Of a DNA stretch of 37,306 bases, positions 6,438 to 14,112 are shown piece by piece. The translations under genes and the position numbers were made by a program. The stretch's first letter is position 1, and the number at the start of each line of letters is the position of its first letter. Below the pieces are notes generated by a model, which worked only from the letters and a program-made list of their open reading frames with translations, did not search any database and was not told where the DNA came from. The stretch spans positions 1-37,306 of the forward strand of contig CATLOT010000034.1 of assembly GCA_950054155.1 (NCBI GenBank), written 5' to 3'. This DNA comes from an uncultured Bacteriovoracaceae bacterium. Lineage in GTDB: Bacteria; Bdellovibrionota; Bacteriovoracia; Bacteriovoracales; Bacteriovoracaceae.

Positions 6438-7082
6438 ATGATAGCGCGAATACTTTTGCTTTCTCTTGTATTTCTGAGCTCTTGTGGCTCACTTAAAGAA
6501 CTTGAAAAACAAGAAGAGGTCCAATCAAAGGACAGAAAGAAGCTTGAAAAATTCATCTATTCTGAGAAGCTTGATGTTCTTAAAGAGCGGGTTTTAAAGG
6601 CATTAAATGAGCTTAAGGATGGAAAAAAATCATCCAATGTCGTTATCAATAAATCTATGGCCGTCTTGCAAAGAGAAAAAGAGATCGACACTCTTATGAA
6701 AGAGCAGGGCTTTCTCTACAAGAATAACTACTATATCAATCCTCGTATTAAGTTTCTCCCCACGGCCACGATCAAAGAGACCGTCACCCAAGGTGAAGTT
6801 CATCTTCTTGAAGATACCAACACTCGTGTGATCATTGCCGATGGAGCGCTCTCCTATGAGCTAATCAAAACAGAAAAAGGTGGCACTCAGCTTCACGTCT
6901 ATCGCATAAACCGCATCGTTCGCAGCAAGACCAAGGTCGGTGTCGATTGGTGGGGTGTCTTTGGGGGAAAACTTCCCTTCCTTCTCAAAAAAGGCGCGAT
7001 CCTGTGGGAGAAGTCACGAGAGTTTCATGGGGCACGCGATCGCTACGCGGAATTAGAGATTCACTATCTTCTTAAAGCTTAA
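6438..7082 (+). CDS. Lipoprotein of unknown function
   Basis: A 214-aa protein with a lipoprotein signal peptide (IARILLLSLVFLSSC, lipid Cys at 16) and AAGGAT upstream of the ATG. The mature part begins with a charged, coiled-coil-like stretch (about 17-85). A mixed alpha/beta region follows with VHLLEDTNTRVIIADG and VDWWGVFGGKLPFLLKKG. No family is recognised. The gene stands alone on this strand, convergent with the barrel gene ending at 7089. Confidence 0.65.
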   Translation: MIARILLLSLVFLSSCGSLKELEKQEEVQSKDRKKLEKFIYSEKLDVLKERVLKALNELKDGKKSSNVVINKSMAVLQREKEIDTLMKEQGFLYKNNYYINPRIKFLPTATIKETVTQGEVHLLEDTNTRVIIADGALSYELIKTEKGGTQLHVYRINRIVRSKTKVGVDWWGVFGGKLPFLLKKGAILWEKSREFHGARDRYAELEIHYLLKA

Positions 7083-7088
7083 CGGCCA

Positions 7089-7988
7089 CTACCAAGAATA
7101 AGATGTATAGAGGTAGAGATTATAATTAAGGCCTGCAAAATTGGTGTCCTCTGCCACTGAATAAAGATTTGCAAAGAAGTAGCCTTTCACCCCGTAATTA
7201 AAACCTTTTCCCTGGGAAGCGATATTCACTTTTACATTCCAGTGAGTCGCCATTCCTGTTTTATTACTTTTAGAGAAGTCGCGATAGACCAGGCGATTAT
7301 CCTGATAACCCACTCCAATGAGGCCACTAAGCCCTAAATAGTAGTTTCCAAAGGGATAGAGAAGACCATGGCCTAGACCAAGCCCCAATTGGCGCAACTC
7401 CAAAATCTGAAGATCACTCACCGTGGGAAAGAGAGAATTCGCATCTCCTTGGAGTAGCCCACCAGCATCACGGACTTTATTACGATCATAATAGCCCGTG
7501 AAGATCCATGAATTTGCAAAGTTCACGCCATCCGAACCATTGGAGTTAAGCGCTTTCATACTGAAACTCGAATTAAGGGCGTATTGAATATTAACGCTGC
7601 CCTCTCGGCTTAAAAGGTTAGGTCTATCAAGGCAGTAGTCACAACCAGTACCATTATTTTCATCACTACTAAAACCTTCCCACTCCTGATAATAGAGGCC
7701 AAAGAAGAAGTTTTGAATAGGAATACCGAGGCGATAACTCTTGTAGGAGTTATTTCCCACTGAGCGATTGCTATAATTAGTATCCTTTATTTTTCCACCG
7801 TACTCCGCGTAGTAATAGTCCCCTGAAACTTTTATCCCCCAATGGAGACTAGCGTTTGGACGAAACTCTAAGGTCTTACTTTCTCTCTTAAAGAGAAGGG
7901 AGTGATTAGGTCGTTTGACCTGAAGAGTGACAGTGTGACCCGCCCACGTTTGGGCCATCATGGCCAAGAAGAGAATTGCGATTTTCAT
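7089..7988 (-). CDS. Outer-membrane barrel protein, DUF4421-like
   Basis: A 299-aa protein with signal peptide KIAILFLAMMAQTWA. It then has many short beta strands with alternating aromatics (LEFRPNASLHWGIKVSG, YYYAEYGGKI, YRLGIPIQNFFFGLYYQEW) and ends in ...LYTSYSW, an aromatic C terminus as in outer-membrane barrels. The 'F.PN....G' plus 'NFFFGLYYQEW.GF' pattern suggests DUF4421, from memory only. I chose the ATG at 7988, 7 nt after the ApbE stop, because it starts the signal peptide; a longer in-frame start would lie inside apbE. Fifth and last gene of the DUF4266-ApbE run. Confidence 0.6.
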   Translation of the reverse strand: MKIAILFLAMMAQTWAGHTVTLQVKRPNHSLLFKRESKTLEFRPNASLHWGIKVSGDYYYAEYGGKIKDTNYSNRSVGNNSYKSYRLGIPIQNFFFGLYYQEWEGFSSDENNGTGCDYCLDRPNLLSREGSVNIQYALNSSFSMKALNSNGSDGVNFANSWIFTGYYDRNKVRDAGGLLQGDANSLFPTVSDLQILELRQLGLGLGHGLLYPFGNYYLGLSGLIGVGYQDNRLVYRDFSKSNKTGMATHWNVKVNIASQGKGFNYGVKGYFFANLYSVAEDTNFAGLNYNLYLYTSYSW

Positions 7989-7995
7989 AATTATA

Positions 7996-8913
7996 CTAAC
8001 GGCCAAAATTTTCCATGGCCTTCTTACTAAGATGAGACATACCTTGCTTGTCGATGAGAATAGCATAGATTCCTTCAGAATTGAGAAGTTTCATCGCCTT
8101 CCCAATATCTTGAGTCATGGCAATTGTGGCCCAAACATCCGTATCCATGCATGAATCCCCCACAACCGTGCAGCTCACAGGGTGGCGTTCTTCATCTTCA
8201 TAATGGTGAATGATGTGATGATCGCTGGATTTCCCCTTATTTTGAATATAAGAGCCCGAAGTTGAGACACTGCCATTTTGGATTTGAACAAGTCCGGCTG
8301 AGCGATCGGCGTCTTTGGAAAAAGGGTTTCTGATGCCAATCTTCCAAGGTCTTGGAGCATCTTCGGTTGAATGAACACGCATATCCCCAGAGCCATTGAC
8401 TGAAAAATTGACGAGCCCCTTCCCCCTTAAGAATTCAAAGGCCCGATCAACAGCATAACCCTTACCAATTCCGCCAAGACCAATTCTCTGGTCTTTGTAG
8501 GGGAGAAAAATAGTTTTCTTCTCTTCATCAATTTTAACTTTTTTAAAATTCACTAAGGCGCGAAGTTTATGCTTTTCAAAGAAGCCAATCTTCCCCTCCC
8601 GCCAGCGCGATAGGTAGCTTGCATAGGTTGGATCAAAGAGCCCCTCAGATTTTTCATAATAAGAGCGAGAGCACTGAAGGAGATACAAGAGTTCATCATC
8701 AAGTGAGGAACTTTTAATGCCGGCATCGGTGTTGATTCGCGTGATCACGGAGTCATGAAACTCAGTGAATTTTTCTTCAATTCTTTTGACTTCACGGTGG
8801 GCCTCTTCAAAAAGGTCCTGTACTTCGCTCTCGCGGTAAAGGCTTTGGGGGTAAGCGCGATAAACGAAGCTCCCCCCCATCGCCTTTAATATAAGTTCAG
8901 TACTCTTGCCCAT
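7996..8913 (-). CDS. apbE: FAD:protein FMN transferase (ApbE family)
   Basis: ApbE attaches FMN covalently to a Thr/Ser of target flavoproteins, using FAD and Mg2+. The 305-aa protein shows family motifs: LGGIGKGYAVDRAFEFL (about 146-162), VNGSGDMRV, VSTSGSY, and HHIIHHYEDEERHPVSC...GDSCMDTDVWAT, which contains the metal-binding Asp/Thr region. No signal peptide is visible, so it may act in the cytoplasm, or export may differ from classical ApbE. It follows the TlpA-like gene by 6 nt. The DUF4266/DUF3570/TlpA/ApbE combination recurs in diverse bacteria, pointing to a flavin-dependent envelope function. The flavinylated target is not obvious in this window. Confidence 0.9.
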   Translation of the reverse strand: MGKSTELILKAMGGSFVYRAYPQSLYRESEVQDLFEEAHREVKRIEEKFTEFHDSVITRINTDAGIKSSSLDDELLYLLQCSRSYYEKSEGLFDPTYASYLSRWREGKIGFFEKHKLRALVNFKKVKIDEEKKTIFLPYKDQRIGLGGIGKGYAVDRAFEFLRGKGLVNFSVNGSGDMRVHSTEDAPRPWKIGIRNPFSKDADRSAGLVQIQNGSVSTSGSYIQNKGKSSDHHIIHHYEDEERHPVSCTVVGDSCMDTDVWATIAMTQDIGKAMKLLNSEGIYAILIDKQGMSHLSKKAMENFGR

Positions 8914-8919
8914 AGTGCC

Positions 8920-9312
8920 TTAGATTTTCTTAGGGGGAGTGGACTCGTGATAAAGAACCTTTCCCGTTTCATCCACAACAAAAGTTTGGGGTAAGCTCAA
9001 AACCTCGATCCCCTTAGAAAAACTCCTATCCTTATCCCTTAGAATTTTATAGGTAAAACCATGCTTCTTCACGAAGCGAGCGATCTTCTTCTTCGATTCT
9101 CCAGCATTCACCGCCACAAAGTCCACCTTAGGATACTTCTTCTTTAGTGCCTCTAGCTCCGCAATCTCCTGAATACACGCCGTACACCATGTCGCCCAAA
9201 AATTCACCACCGTCTTCCTCTCAACCTTATGACCAAGAGGTGCCAGGTTGAGTTTGGTAGTGGCAAACACGCTGGGCATGAACATGAATAAACTAAAAAT
9301 GAGTGCTTTCAT
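8920..9312 (-). CDS. TlpA-like periplasmic thioredoxin
   Basis: A 130-aa protein with a signal peptide (KALIFSLFMFMPSVFA) and a thioredoxin fold carrying the redox motif WATWCTACIQE (CxxC). The later LPQTFVVDETGKV provides the cis-Pro loop. TlpA/ResA-type proteins transfer electrons to disulfides in the periplasm. I place the start at ATG 9312, preceded by AGGAGA; a GTG one codon upstream is less likely. It sits between the DUF3570 barrel and apbE, with spacings below 10 nt, and may reduce the Cys-rich DUF4266 lipoprotein; that is inference. Confidence 0.85.
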   Translation of the reverse strand: MKALIFSLFMFMPSVFATTKLNLAPLGHKVERKTVVNFWATWCTACIQEIAELEALKKKYPKVDFVAVNAGESKKKIARFVKKHGFTYKILRDKDRSFSKGIEVLSLPQTFVVDETGKVLYHESTPPKKI

Positions 9313-9320
9313 CACTTCTC

Positions 9321-10499
9321 CTAAAAACTATAACCAAAGCCCGCTTGATAATAGCCGTAACGCATACCATTTGAGCGATTACTTAAGACTAAACTCTGAC
9401 TAAAAGTCACCTCAGAAAACTCTAATCCAAATAACTTAAAATCATCCATAAAGGACTCGTAAAAAATACCGCCCTCATAACTTTGAAAATCTGCCATATC
9501 AGAGTCACTTGTCATAAAGGAGCGCGCCTGATTAAAGCGATCACCGTAGTACTCAACTTCTCCTTGAGAATGAAAACGACCAAAAATCTCCATATAGGAT
9601 TCGTCCTCCTCGATATCAAAGAGATAAGCACCTCTAAGGGTATGAGCGGAGAGGTCCCATTGATCAAAATAATAGCGGTAACTTAAATTGACGGCACTAT
9701 TTTCTCCAAAACCGTGAACCCACTTTGTCGAAAGAGCGTAGCGACTGCGTGAATCAGGCAAGCTTTCCACAGCCCGAGTACCGGCAACATCAACGGTATT
9801 TGCTGTGGACTCCAATGTTCCCGTCGAGCGCGCAAAGGTCGCACCAAATTGAAGAATATCTTTTGCCGTTAAGATCTGACTGGCCGTCAAAGAGGCCGCA
9901 AGAATTTTTCGGTCTAGTCCCTCTGAGATGGTCGCGCTTTGAGGATTTGAAATATCCGTAAAGAGATCGACTTCATCCATGTAATACTGAAGACTCGCGC
10001 CCAAAGTGAAGTTGTCTTTTGCAAAAGAGCGGCTTGCATTGAGGCTACCGTTAAAAGAGCGATAATCGTATTCACTAGAAAAACCAAGATCGACGCCATA
10101 ATTCCAACGATTCACGCCCACTTTCTTTTCTTGGCGAGCACCAAAATTTCCGGCAATGCGACTTTGCCCCATAATCGGCGTGCCACTTGCTCCCGTATAA
10201 TTATCAAGTTTAGTGTCACTAGCGGCTGTCCAAGCATCAAAGACAATTCGAGCGGAAAGCGCTGTATCCTCGGTGATTTGATGATCGATAAAGACCATAG
10301 GCTCAATGACATTCGTCTCTTCACGACCACGCCCGTCAACAACCTGGCGTCCATCATTACTATTTTGGTGATAGAGATTAAAGACCTTCTTTACTTTGGT
10401 CTTTCCCTTTTCCATCATTTCAGCAAAAGCATTTTGAAGAGCAAGAAAGGCCAAAAGAATTTCACGCCATCGGTGGCGTACAATCTTAATTACAACCAC
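9321..10499 (-). CDS. DUF3570 outer-membrane protein
   Basis: A 392-aa protein with a signal sequence (about 1-25, ...LLAFLALQNAFA) and the family hallmark near the N terminus: DGRQVVDGRG, EPMVFIDHQITEDTALSARIVFDAWTAASDTKLD...TGASG. The remainder alternates barrel strands and ends ...YYQAGFGYSF. Two GTGs are possible; the one at 10499 is favoured because AGGAGG (10510-10505) lies 5 nt before it, inside the last Gly codons of the DUF4266 gene. The overlap is 14 nt. DUF3570 proteins regularly neighbour DUF4266, TlpA-like and ApbE genes, as here. Confidence 0.85.
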   Translation of the reverse strand: MVVIKIVRHRWREILLAFLALQNAFAEMMEKGKTKVKKVFNLYHQNSNDGRQVVDGRGREETNVIEPMVFIDHQITEDTALSARIVFDAWTAASDTKLDNYTGASGTPIMGQSRIAGNFGARQEKKVGVNRWNYGVDLGFSSEYDYRSFNGSLNASRSFAKDNFTLGASLQYYMDEVDLFTDISNPQSATISEGLDRKILAASLTASQILTAKDILQFGATFARSTGTLESTANTVDVAGTRAVESLPDSRSRYALSTKWVHGFGENSAVNLSYRYYFDQWDLSAHTLRGAYLFDIEEDESYMEIFGRFHSQGEVEYYGDRFNQARSFMTSDSDMADFQSYEGGIFYESFMDDFKLFGLEFSEVTFSQSLVLSNRSNGMRYGYYQAGFGYSF

Positions 10500-10692
10500 A
10501 ACCACCTCCTACTGCTTCGCTGCCACCGATAGCTCCCTCGCGAAAGCTTCGCACTTCATTTCTAAAAGCGGATTCTTCGGGATGGGGATCGAGTTGCATG
10601 ATTTTTTTAGAGAGGTAGCCGCGATCAATTTGTTCAACATTCGCACAGCCAACAAATGTCAGTGCTAATAAGCACAGACTAACGATTTTCAT
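10486..10692 (-). CDS. DUF4266 small lipoprotein with GGGCGC tail
   Basis: A 68-aa protein with a lipoprotein signal (KIVSLCLLALTFVGC, Cys 16) and the short family core: YLSKKIMQLDPHPEE, SFREGAIGG, and terminal GGGCGCN. The Gly-Cys tail is typical of DUF4266. The start ATG at 10692 has AAGGAG six bases upstream, and this site lies in one arm of a long leader hairpin. It is first in a five-gene run with DUF3570, TlpA-like, ApbE and a barrel. The tail's cysteines could be substrates for the thioredoxin, which is inference. Confidence 0.85.
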   Translation of the reverse strand: MKIVSLCLLALTFVGCANVEQIDRGYLSKKIMQLDPHPEESAFRNEVRSFREGAIGGSEAVGGGCGCN

Positions 10693-10752
10693 CACTAACT
10701 CCTTGTCATCATTTGAGCTTATTGCTCTTGAACATTCTACAAGAAGTTAGTG
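10693..10752 (-). promoter_or_regulatory. Leader hairpin masking the DUF4266 ribosome binding site
   Basis: On the minus strand CACTAACTTCTTG (10752-10740) can pair with CAAGGAGTTAGTG (10705-10693) over 13 continuous RNA base pairs, 12 Watson-Crick and one G-U. The second arm contains the AAGGAG ribosome binding site and stops directly before the ATG at 10692. The 34-nt loop has a possible small GAGC/GCTC stem. When folded, initiation would be blocked; some factor, RNA or temperature could open it. This holds only if the transcript starts upstream of 10752, for example by read-through from the gene at 10773-11171. Confidence 0.55.
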
Positions 10753-10772
10753 TTTTAAAACTATGAGTTAGA

Positions 10773-11171
10773 TCAATTTTGTGAAGTACAAACTAAGTTA
10801 TAGGTCTTTTTTTCATTAGAAAGAACTCCCATATAAGGTTGCACAAACCCAACACTCGCATGTGAGTACCACCCAAAGTTTGAGAGGTTTAACCTAGCCT
10901 TAAGTTCAGGAATTTCTCCTGTGAGTTCATAACCATAGTAAGCACGAGTCGACACTTCTTTTAAGATCATCTCTGTTTCAAAGTCTTTATAATTCTCGGT
11001 TTGCCCAAGACCCTTGCCGGTCACTTTGTATTTGTCCGCGTAAATCCCTAGCCCTTCAATTCTTTCACCAAGCTCAAGGGTTAAAGTGACGGGCCCATCG
11101 GCACAGGCAAGTTTTAAAGCAAATGAACGTGAGGAGATCATTGCTAACATCAGAATCATTATCGTCTTCAT
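10773..11171 (-). CDS. Small secreted protein of unknown function
   Basis: A 132-aa protein with a signal peptide (KTIMILMLAMISSRSFA) and a mature domain with two cysteines (LACADG near the N terminus, LVCTSQ at the end) that could form a disulfide. The rest is mainly beta (VTLTLELGERIEGLGIYADKYKV, and others). AGGAGA lies 6 nt before the ATG. It precedes the DUF4266 run on the same strand, 80 nt away, and is divergent from the LysR gene. I do not recognise the family. Confidence 0.65.
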   Translation of the reverse strand: MKTIMILMLAMISSRSFALKLACADGPVTLTLELGERIEGLGIYADKYKVTGKGLGQTENYKDFETEMILKEVSTRAYYGYELTGEIPELKARLNLSNFGWYSHASVGFVQPYMGVLSNEKKTYNLVCTSQN

Positions 11172-11245
11172 CTCTATTCTCCTAAGATTGGGGCAACATT
11201 GCCGTGAGCCTTATGTAACAATATTTCACACATTCTCAAAATCGA

Positions 11246-11272
11246 TTGTTTTTATTCAGTCATTCAAATAAT
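11246..11272 (+). promoter_or_regulatory. Possible promoter for the LysR gene (leaderless?)
   Basis: TTGTTT (11246-11251) and AATAAT (11267-11272), 15-nt spacer. The ATG at 11281 is only 8 nt after the -10 and has no ribosome binding site, so a leaderless mRNA is plausible. The hexamers are poor matches to consensus. Confidence 0.3.
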
Positions 11273-11280
11273 CTATCATT

Positions 11281-12099
11281 ATGAAAATACCCTCTCACGA
11301 ACTTCAGGCGTTCTACACTCTTTCCCAAATTGGAAATTTCACTCGAGCAGCAAAAGCTCTTAGCCTCTCGCAGCCGGCCTTTAGCCAGAGGATAAAGAAT
11401 CTTGAAAGCTTTCTCGAACAGACTCTTTTTACTAGAGAGAAGAGTGGCATTCATCTCACTCCAGAAGGTGAAAAACTTCTTCATTACGTTCGCCTACAAA
11501 AGGAAATTGAAGACGAGTTTCTAAATTTTGAAAACTCTCCTCAACTTAGAATTGCTGGGTTCAGCTCTATCATGCGCTCTCTCGTTCTCCCTGCAATTAG
11601 CCCTCTGGTAAAAGAGTACCCTCAAATGAGTCTAGAGCTTTTCACTAGGGAGCTTGATGAGCTCTCTCCTCTGCTTAGAAGTGGTCAAGTCGATTTTGTC
11701 ATCACAACCAGAGAAAATAACAAAGAAGGTTACCAGTGCCACGACTTGGGAGAAGAAGAGAATGTTCTTGTGGCCCATAAAGACCACACTAAACACTCTA
11801 CTTTCTTGGATCATGATCCCAATGATTCCACGACTTCATCCTACTTTGCCCTTTCCAATGAAAAACCTCCCCAGCATAAACTCTATCTTGATGATGTCTA
11901 TGGCCTACGAGACGGTGTAAAGCTGGGATTAGGGCGGGCCATTCTACCAAAACACCTCATTAGAAAAGAGAAAGACTTGGTTATTCAAAGACCTCGCACT
12001 GTTTTAAGAGAGAAAGTTTTTTTAATTCACAGAGACTCCCCCTACATGAGCGAGGTCCATAAGAAGGCTAAAAAAATTCTCAGTCAGAATCTTTTTTAA
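11281..12099 (+). CDS. LysR-family transcriptional regulator
   Basis: A 272-aa protein with an N-terminal LysR helix-turn-helix (FYTLSQIGNFTRAAKALSLSQPAFSQRIKNLESFL, then LFTREKSGIHLTPEGEKLL) and a C-terminal ligand-binding domain from about 85. It is somewhat shorter than usual (about 300 aa), mainly in the effector domain. It is divergent from the small secreted protein at 10773-11171, the usual arrangement for a LysR target, so that gene and perhaps the DUF4266 run are candidate targets. No ribosome binding site is visible before the ATG. Confidence 0.9.
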   Translation: MKIPSHELQAFYTLSQIGNFTRAAKALSLSQPAFSQRIKNLESFLEQTLFTREKSGIHLTPEGEKLLHYVRLQKEIEDEFLNFENSPQLRIAGFSSIMRSLVLPAISPLVKEYPQMSLELFTRELDELSPLLRSGQVDFVITTRENNKEGYQCHDLGEEENVLVAHKDHTKHSTFLDHDPNDSTTSSYFALSNEKPPQHKLYLDDVYGLRDGVKLGLGRAILPKHLIRKEKDLVIQRPRTVLREKVFLIHRDSPYMSEVHKKAKKILSQNLF

Positions 12100-12155
12100 A
12101 AGTTTTCTTAAATTTATCTCAATTATTAATAGCAGTGACCGAAGTGGCTCTCATC

Positions 12156-12854
12156 ATGAGAGAACTGAATTTATTTATACTAAAGAGATTTCGTCTTGTT
12201 ATTCTTCCTTGCGATGAGCACGGTGAAAACCATCAATTGCTTGATGGTATTTATCAGCTTTATAAGCGTGTTTGGGCCAAGGAGCTCAAAGAACTTGATG
12301 GCCAAGAAGAAATTTATTCCAATGACTTCCTTAGGCATGATTCCCTCTGCGCTCTTTTATTTGATGATAAGCCAGTGGCCTTCTTTTGTTTCAGCGCTAT
12401 CAATCCAGCGAGTGAAATAAGAAGAGGAGATTCATGGTTTCATGCCTGGCCTGAGAACATTATGAAAAAATTAGGGCAAAGCTATACCTACGCTCTTATG
12501 CCTCAGTGGTTTGGAGTTTGCCCCCACTTTAGAAAAACAAATCAGGAGATTCCGATTAATCTCGCGCAGGTGACGACAGAGGTTTGGGCGAAGATTATTC
12601 TGGAATTTGGCTTTGAAGCAGGATTTGGAACAACTCGAAACAATCGTGGCGTCAATAAACTCGTTCAGTCCGTTGGAGGACAGAAGATTACTTCATCTCT
12701 TGATCATGGAGTGGAAGTCGATCTTTTTTTAATGACGCCTGAAAATATTAAAAACGCACAGAAAAACTTTTCATCGGCCTTTTTCCAATTATGGGAAAAG
12801 AGAGAAATTTATGGGAAACAAAATGACAAAGAAAATTCAAAACGAGCTTCATGA
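12156..12854 (+). CDS. GNAT-like acyltransferase-fold protein
   Basis: About 232 aa. The central and C-terminal part resembles the acetyl-CoA-binding core of GNAT proteins. A strand (YTYALMPQWFGVCPHFRK) is followed by a helix and then FGTTRNNRGVNKLVQSVGGQKI, which matches the 'N..v.kl...lGf' end of the fold. The substrate is unknown. The start is uncertain: ATG at 12156 or GTG at 12135, neither with a clear ribosome binding site. The 3' end overlaps the diiron oxidase gene by 44 nt, so the two probably act together. Confidence 0.55.
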   Translation: MRELNLFILKRFRLVILPCDEHGENHQLLDGIYQLYKRVWAKELKELDGQEEIYSNDFLRHDSLCALLFDDKPVAFFCFSAINPASEIRRGDSWFHAWPENIMKKLGQSYTYALMPQWFGVCPHFRKTNQEIPINLAQVTTEVWAKIILEFGFEAGFGTTRNNRGVNKLVQSVGGQKITSSLDHGVEVDLFLMTPENIKNAQKNFSSAFFQLWEKREIYGKQNDKENSKRAS

Positions 12855-13449
12855 TTCAAAAGAATTTTTAAACGCACTCAATTGGGAGGACAAAGAAAAG
12901 TATGCCAATTTCTTAGCGCAAACTTATTACTTTGTTCGCCACTCAACTCGCCTTCTATGTGCGGCCATGGCCCACTTTAAAGATGATCGGGATACTCTTT
13001 TCAATCGCTTCAAGGCCCATCTTCAAGAAGAAGATGCTCATGAAAAAATTGCTTTAAGTGACCTCAAAAAGCTTGGCTATAGTATCGATGACTTTGAGGA
13101 AAGCGCCTTTACGAGGGCCTTCTATGAAACCCAATATTATCGTATCCAAGAGAGCAAAGGAATTTCCCTCCTTGGCTATATCCTTTACCTCGAAGCGATT
13201 GCCTCTTTTTCTCAAGATGTCGGCGAGCGACTCTACGAATGTTACGGAAAGAGTAAGTCCCAATTTGTGAAAATTCACGTGGAAGAAGACCCCGAACATG
13301 TTGAAAAGGCCTTCGCATCCATTGATTCTCTGCCTGAATCTGAGAGGAATCTCGTTTATCGGAACTTTTTTGACACTTCTTCCCTCTATAAAGCTGTTTT
13401 AAACGACGTTTTTTTCCATGGTGGTCTTGAGTTTTCAATGATTGCATGA
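12811..13449 (+). CDS. Haem-oxygenase-like diiron oxidase (HDO family)
   Basis: A 212-aa all-helical protein with the metal-ligand pattern of haem-oxygenase-like diiron enzymes: E73/E74 and H77 (LQEEDAHEK), E128 (YLEAIAS), then H156, D160 and H163 (IHVEEDPEH). The family includes UndA, SznF and CADD-type enzymes, which oxidise small molecules or themselves using O2; the substrate here cannot be predicted. The second in-frame ATG (MTKKIQ, 12823) is an alternative start. It overlaps the GNAT-like gene by 44 nt, and the PAS-like gene begins 12 nt after its stop, forming a compact cassette. Confidence 0.75.
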   Translation: MGNKMTKKIQNELHDSKEFLNALNWEDKEKYANFLAQTYYFVRHSTRLLCAAMAHFKDDRDTLFNRFKAHLQEEDAHEKIALSDLKKLGYSIDDFEESAFTRAFYETQYYRIQESKGISLLGYILYLEAIASFSQDVGERLYECYGKSKSQFVKIHVEEDPEHVEKAFASIDSLPESERNLVYRNFFDTSSLYKAVLNDVFFHGGLEFSMIA

Positions 13450-13461
13450 GAATTTTGAGCC

Positions 13462-14112
13462 ATGGAAGCATTAAGGGATATAAATAAAGTCTATTCAGAG
13501 CTCGACCAGGCCATTCTCAAGAACACTCAAAATGAAGAGCGTGGCCTCAGCCAAATTAGCTCGGAGGAGCTCAAGTCTCTTCCTGAGGAATTTGTGAAGA
13601 GTTATATAGATGTTCTGAGCGAATACACTGAAATTATCAGTCAACAAACTGAACATCTTGATATTTGTAATAAGACCCATCTTGATATCTGGCTTTTTAA
13701 GCATGGCCTCAAAATGGCCCCCGGCTTTGGTAATCAAATTACTGAAGATATCCTGATTGAGATTTATAATCTTGAAAATCAACAACTCTTTAGAAGTGTT
13801 AATTTCTTTAACTTCTCAAGCTACTCTGTTCACGAACTGACCTTCATTCCTTGGGATAAGCTCTACTTTAGAAGACCAGAGTTTACGGCCGAGATGGAAA
13901 ATGAAATTAAAAGAGTTCTCGTGAATCAAATCCCTGCAACTAAGCCTCGTGTGACACCACACTTTTTAGATGAGCTTAAGACAGGTAAGAGATTTAAGTA
14001 CGAAGCAAAGGATCTTGGTTGTATCTATTCAAATACAACCGGTGAAGTTGCGGGTTATATTGCTCTTATTTCTATACGGCACGTGCCCGCAGGAGTACAG
14101 CTTCTTCAGTAA
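13462..14112 (+). CDS. Unknown protein, possibly PAS-like sensor
   Basis: A 216-aa protein with a helical N-terminal part (about 1-75, heptad-like, EYTEIISQQTEHLDICNKTHLDIW). An alpha/beta middle follows (NLENQQLFRSVNFFNFSSYSVHELTFIPWDKLYFRRPEF) that recalls a PAS fold, then a C-terminal RFKYEAKDLGCIYSNTTGEVAGYIAL. The PAS idea rests on this pattern only. It is third in a cassette with the GNAT-like and diiron oxidase genes. The last 41 nt overlap the convergent XRE regulator gene. Confidence 0.5.
   Translation: MEALRDINKVYSELDQAILKNTQNEERGLSQISSEELKSLPEEFVKSYIDVLSEYTEIISQQTEHLDICNKTHLDIWLFKHGLKMAPGFGNQITEDILIEIYNLENQQLFRSVNFFNFSSYSVHELTFIPWDKLYFRRPEFTAEMENEIKRVLVNQIPATKPRVTPHFLDELKTGKRFKYEAKDLGCIYSNTTGEVAGYIALISIRHVPAGVQLLQ

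Noticed and set aside
11260-11484. Minus-strand frame over the start of the LysR gene
   Set aside because: It is the antisense of the conserved LysR helix-turn-helix and so is a shadow.
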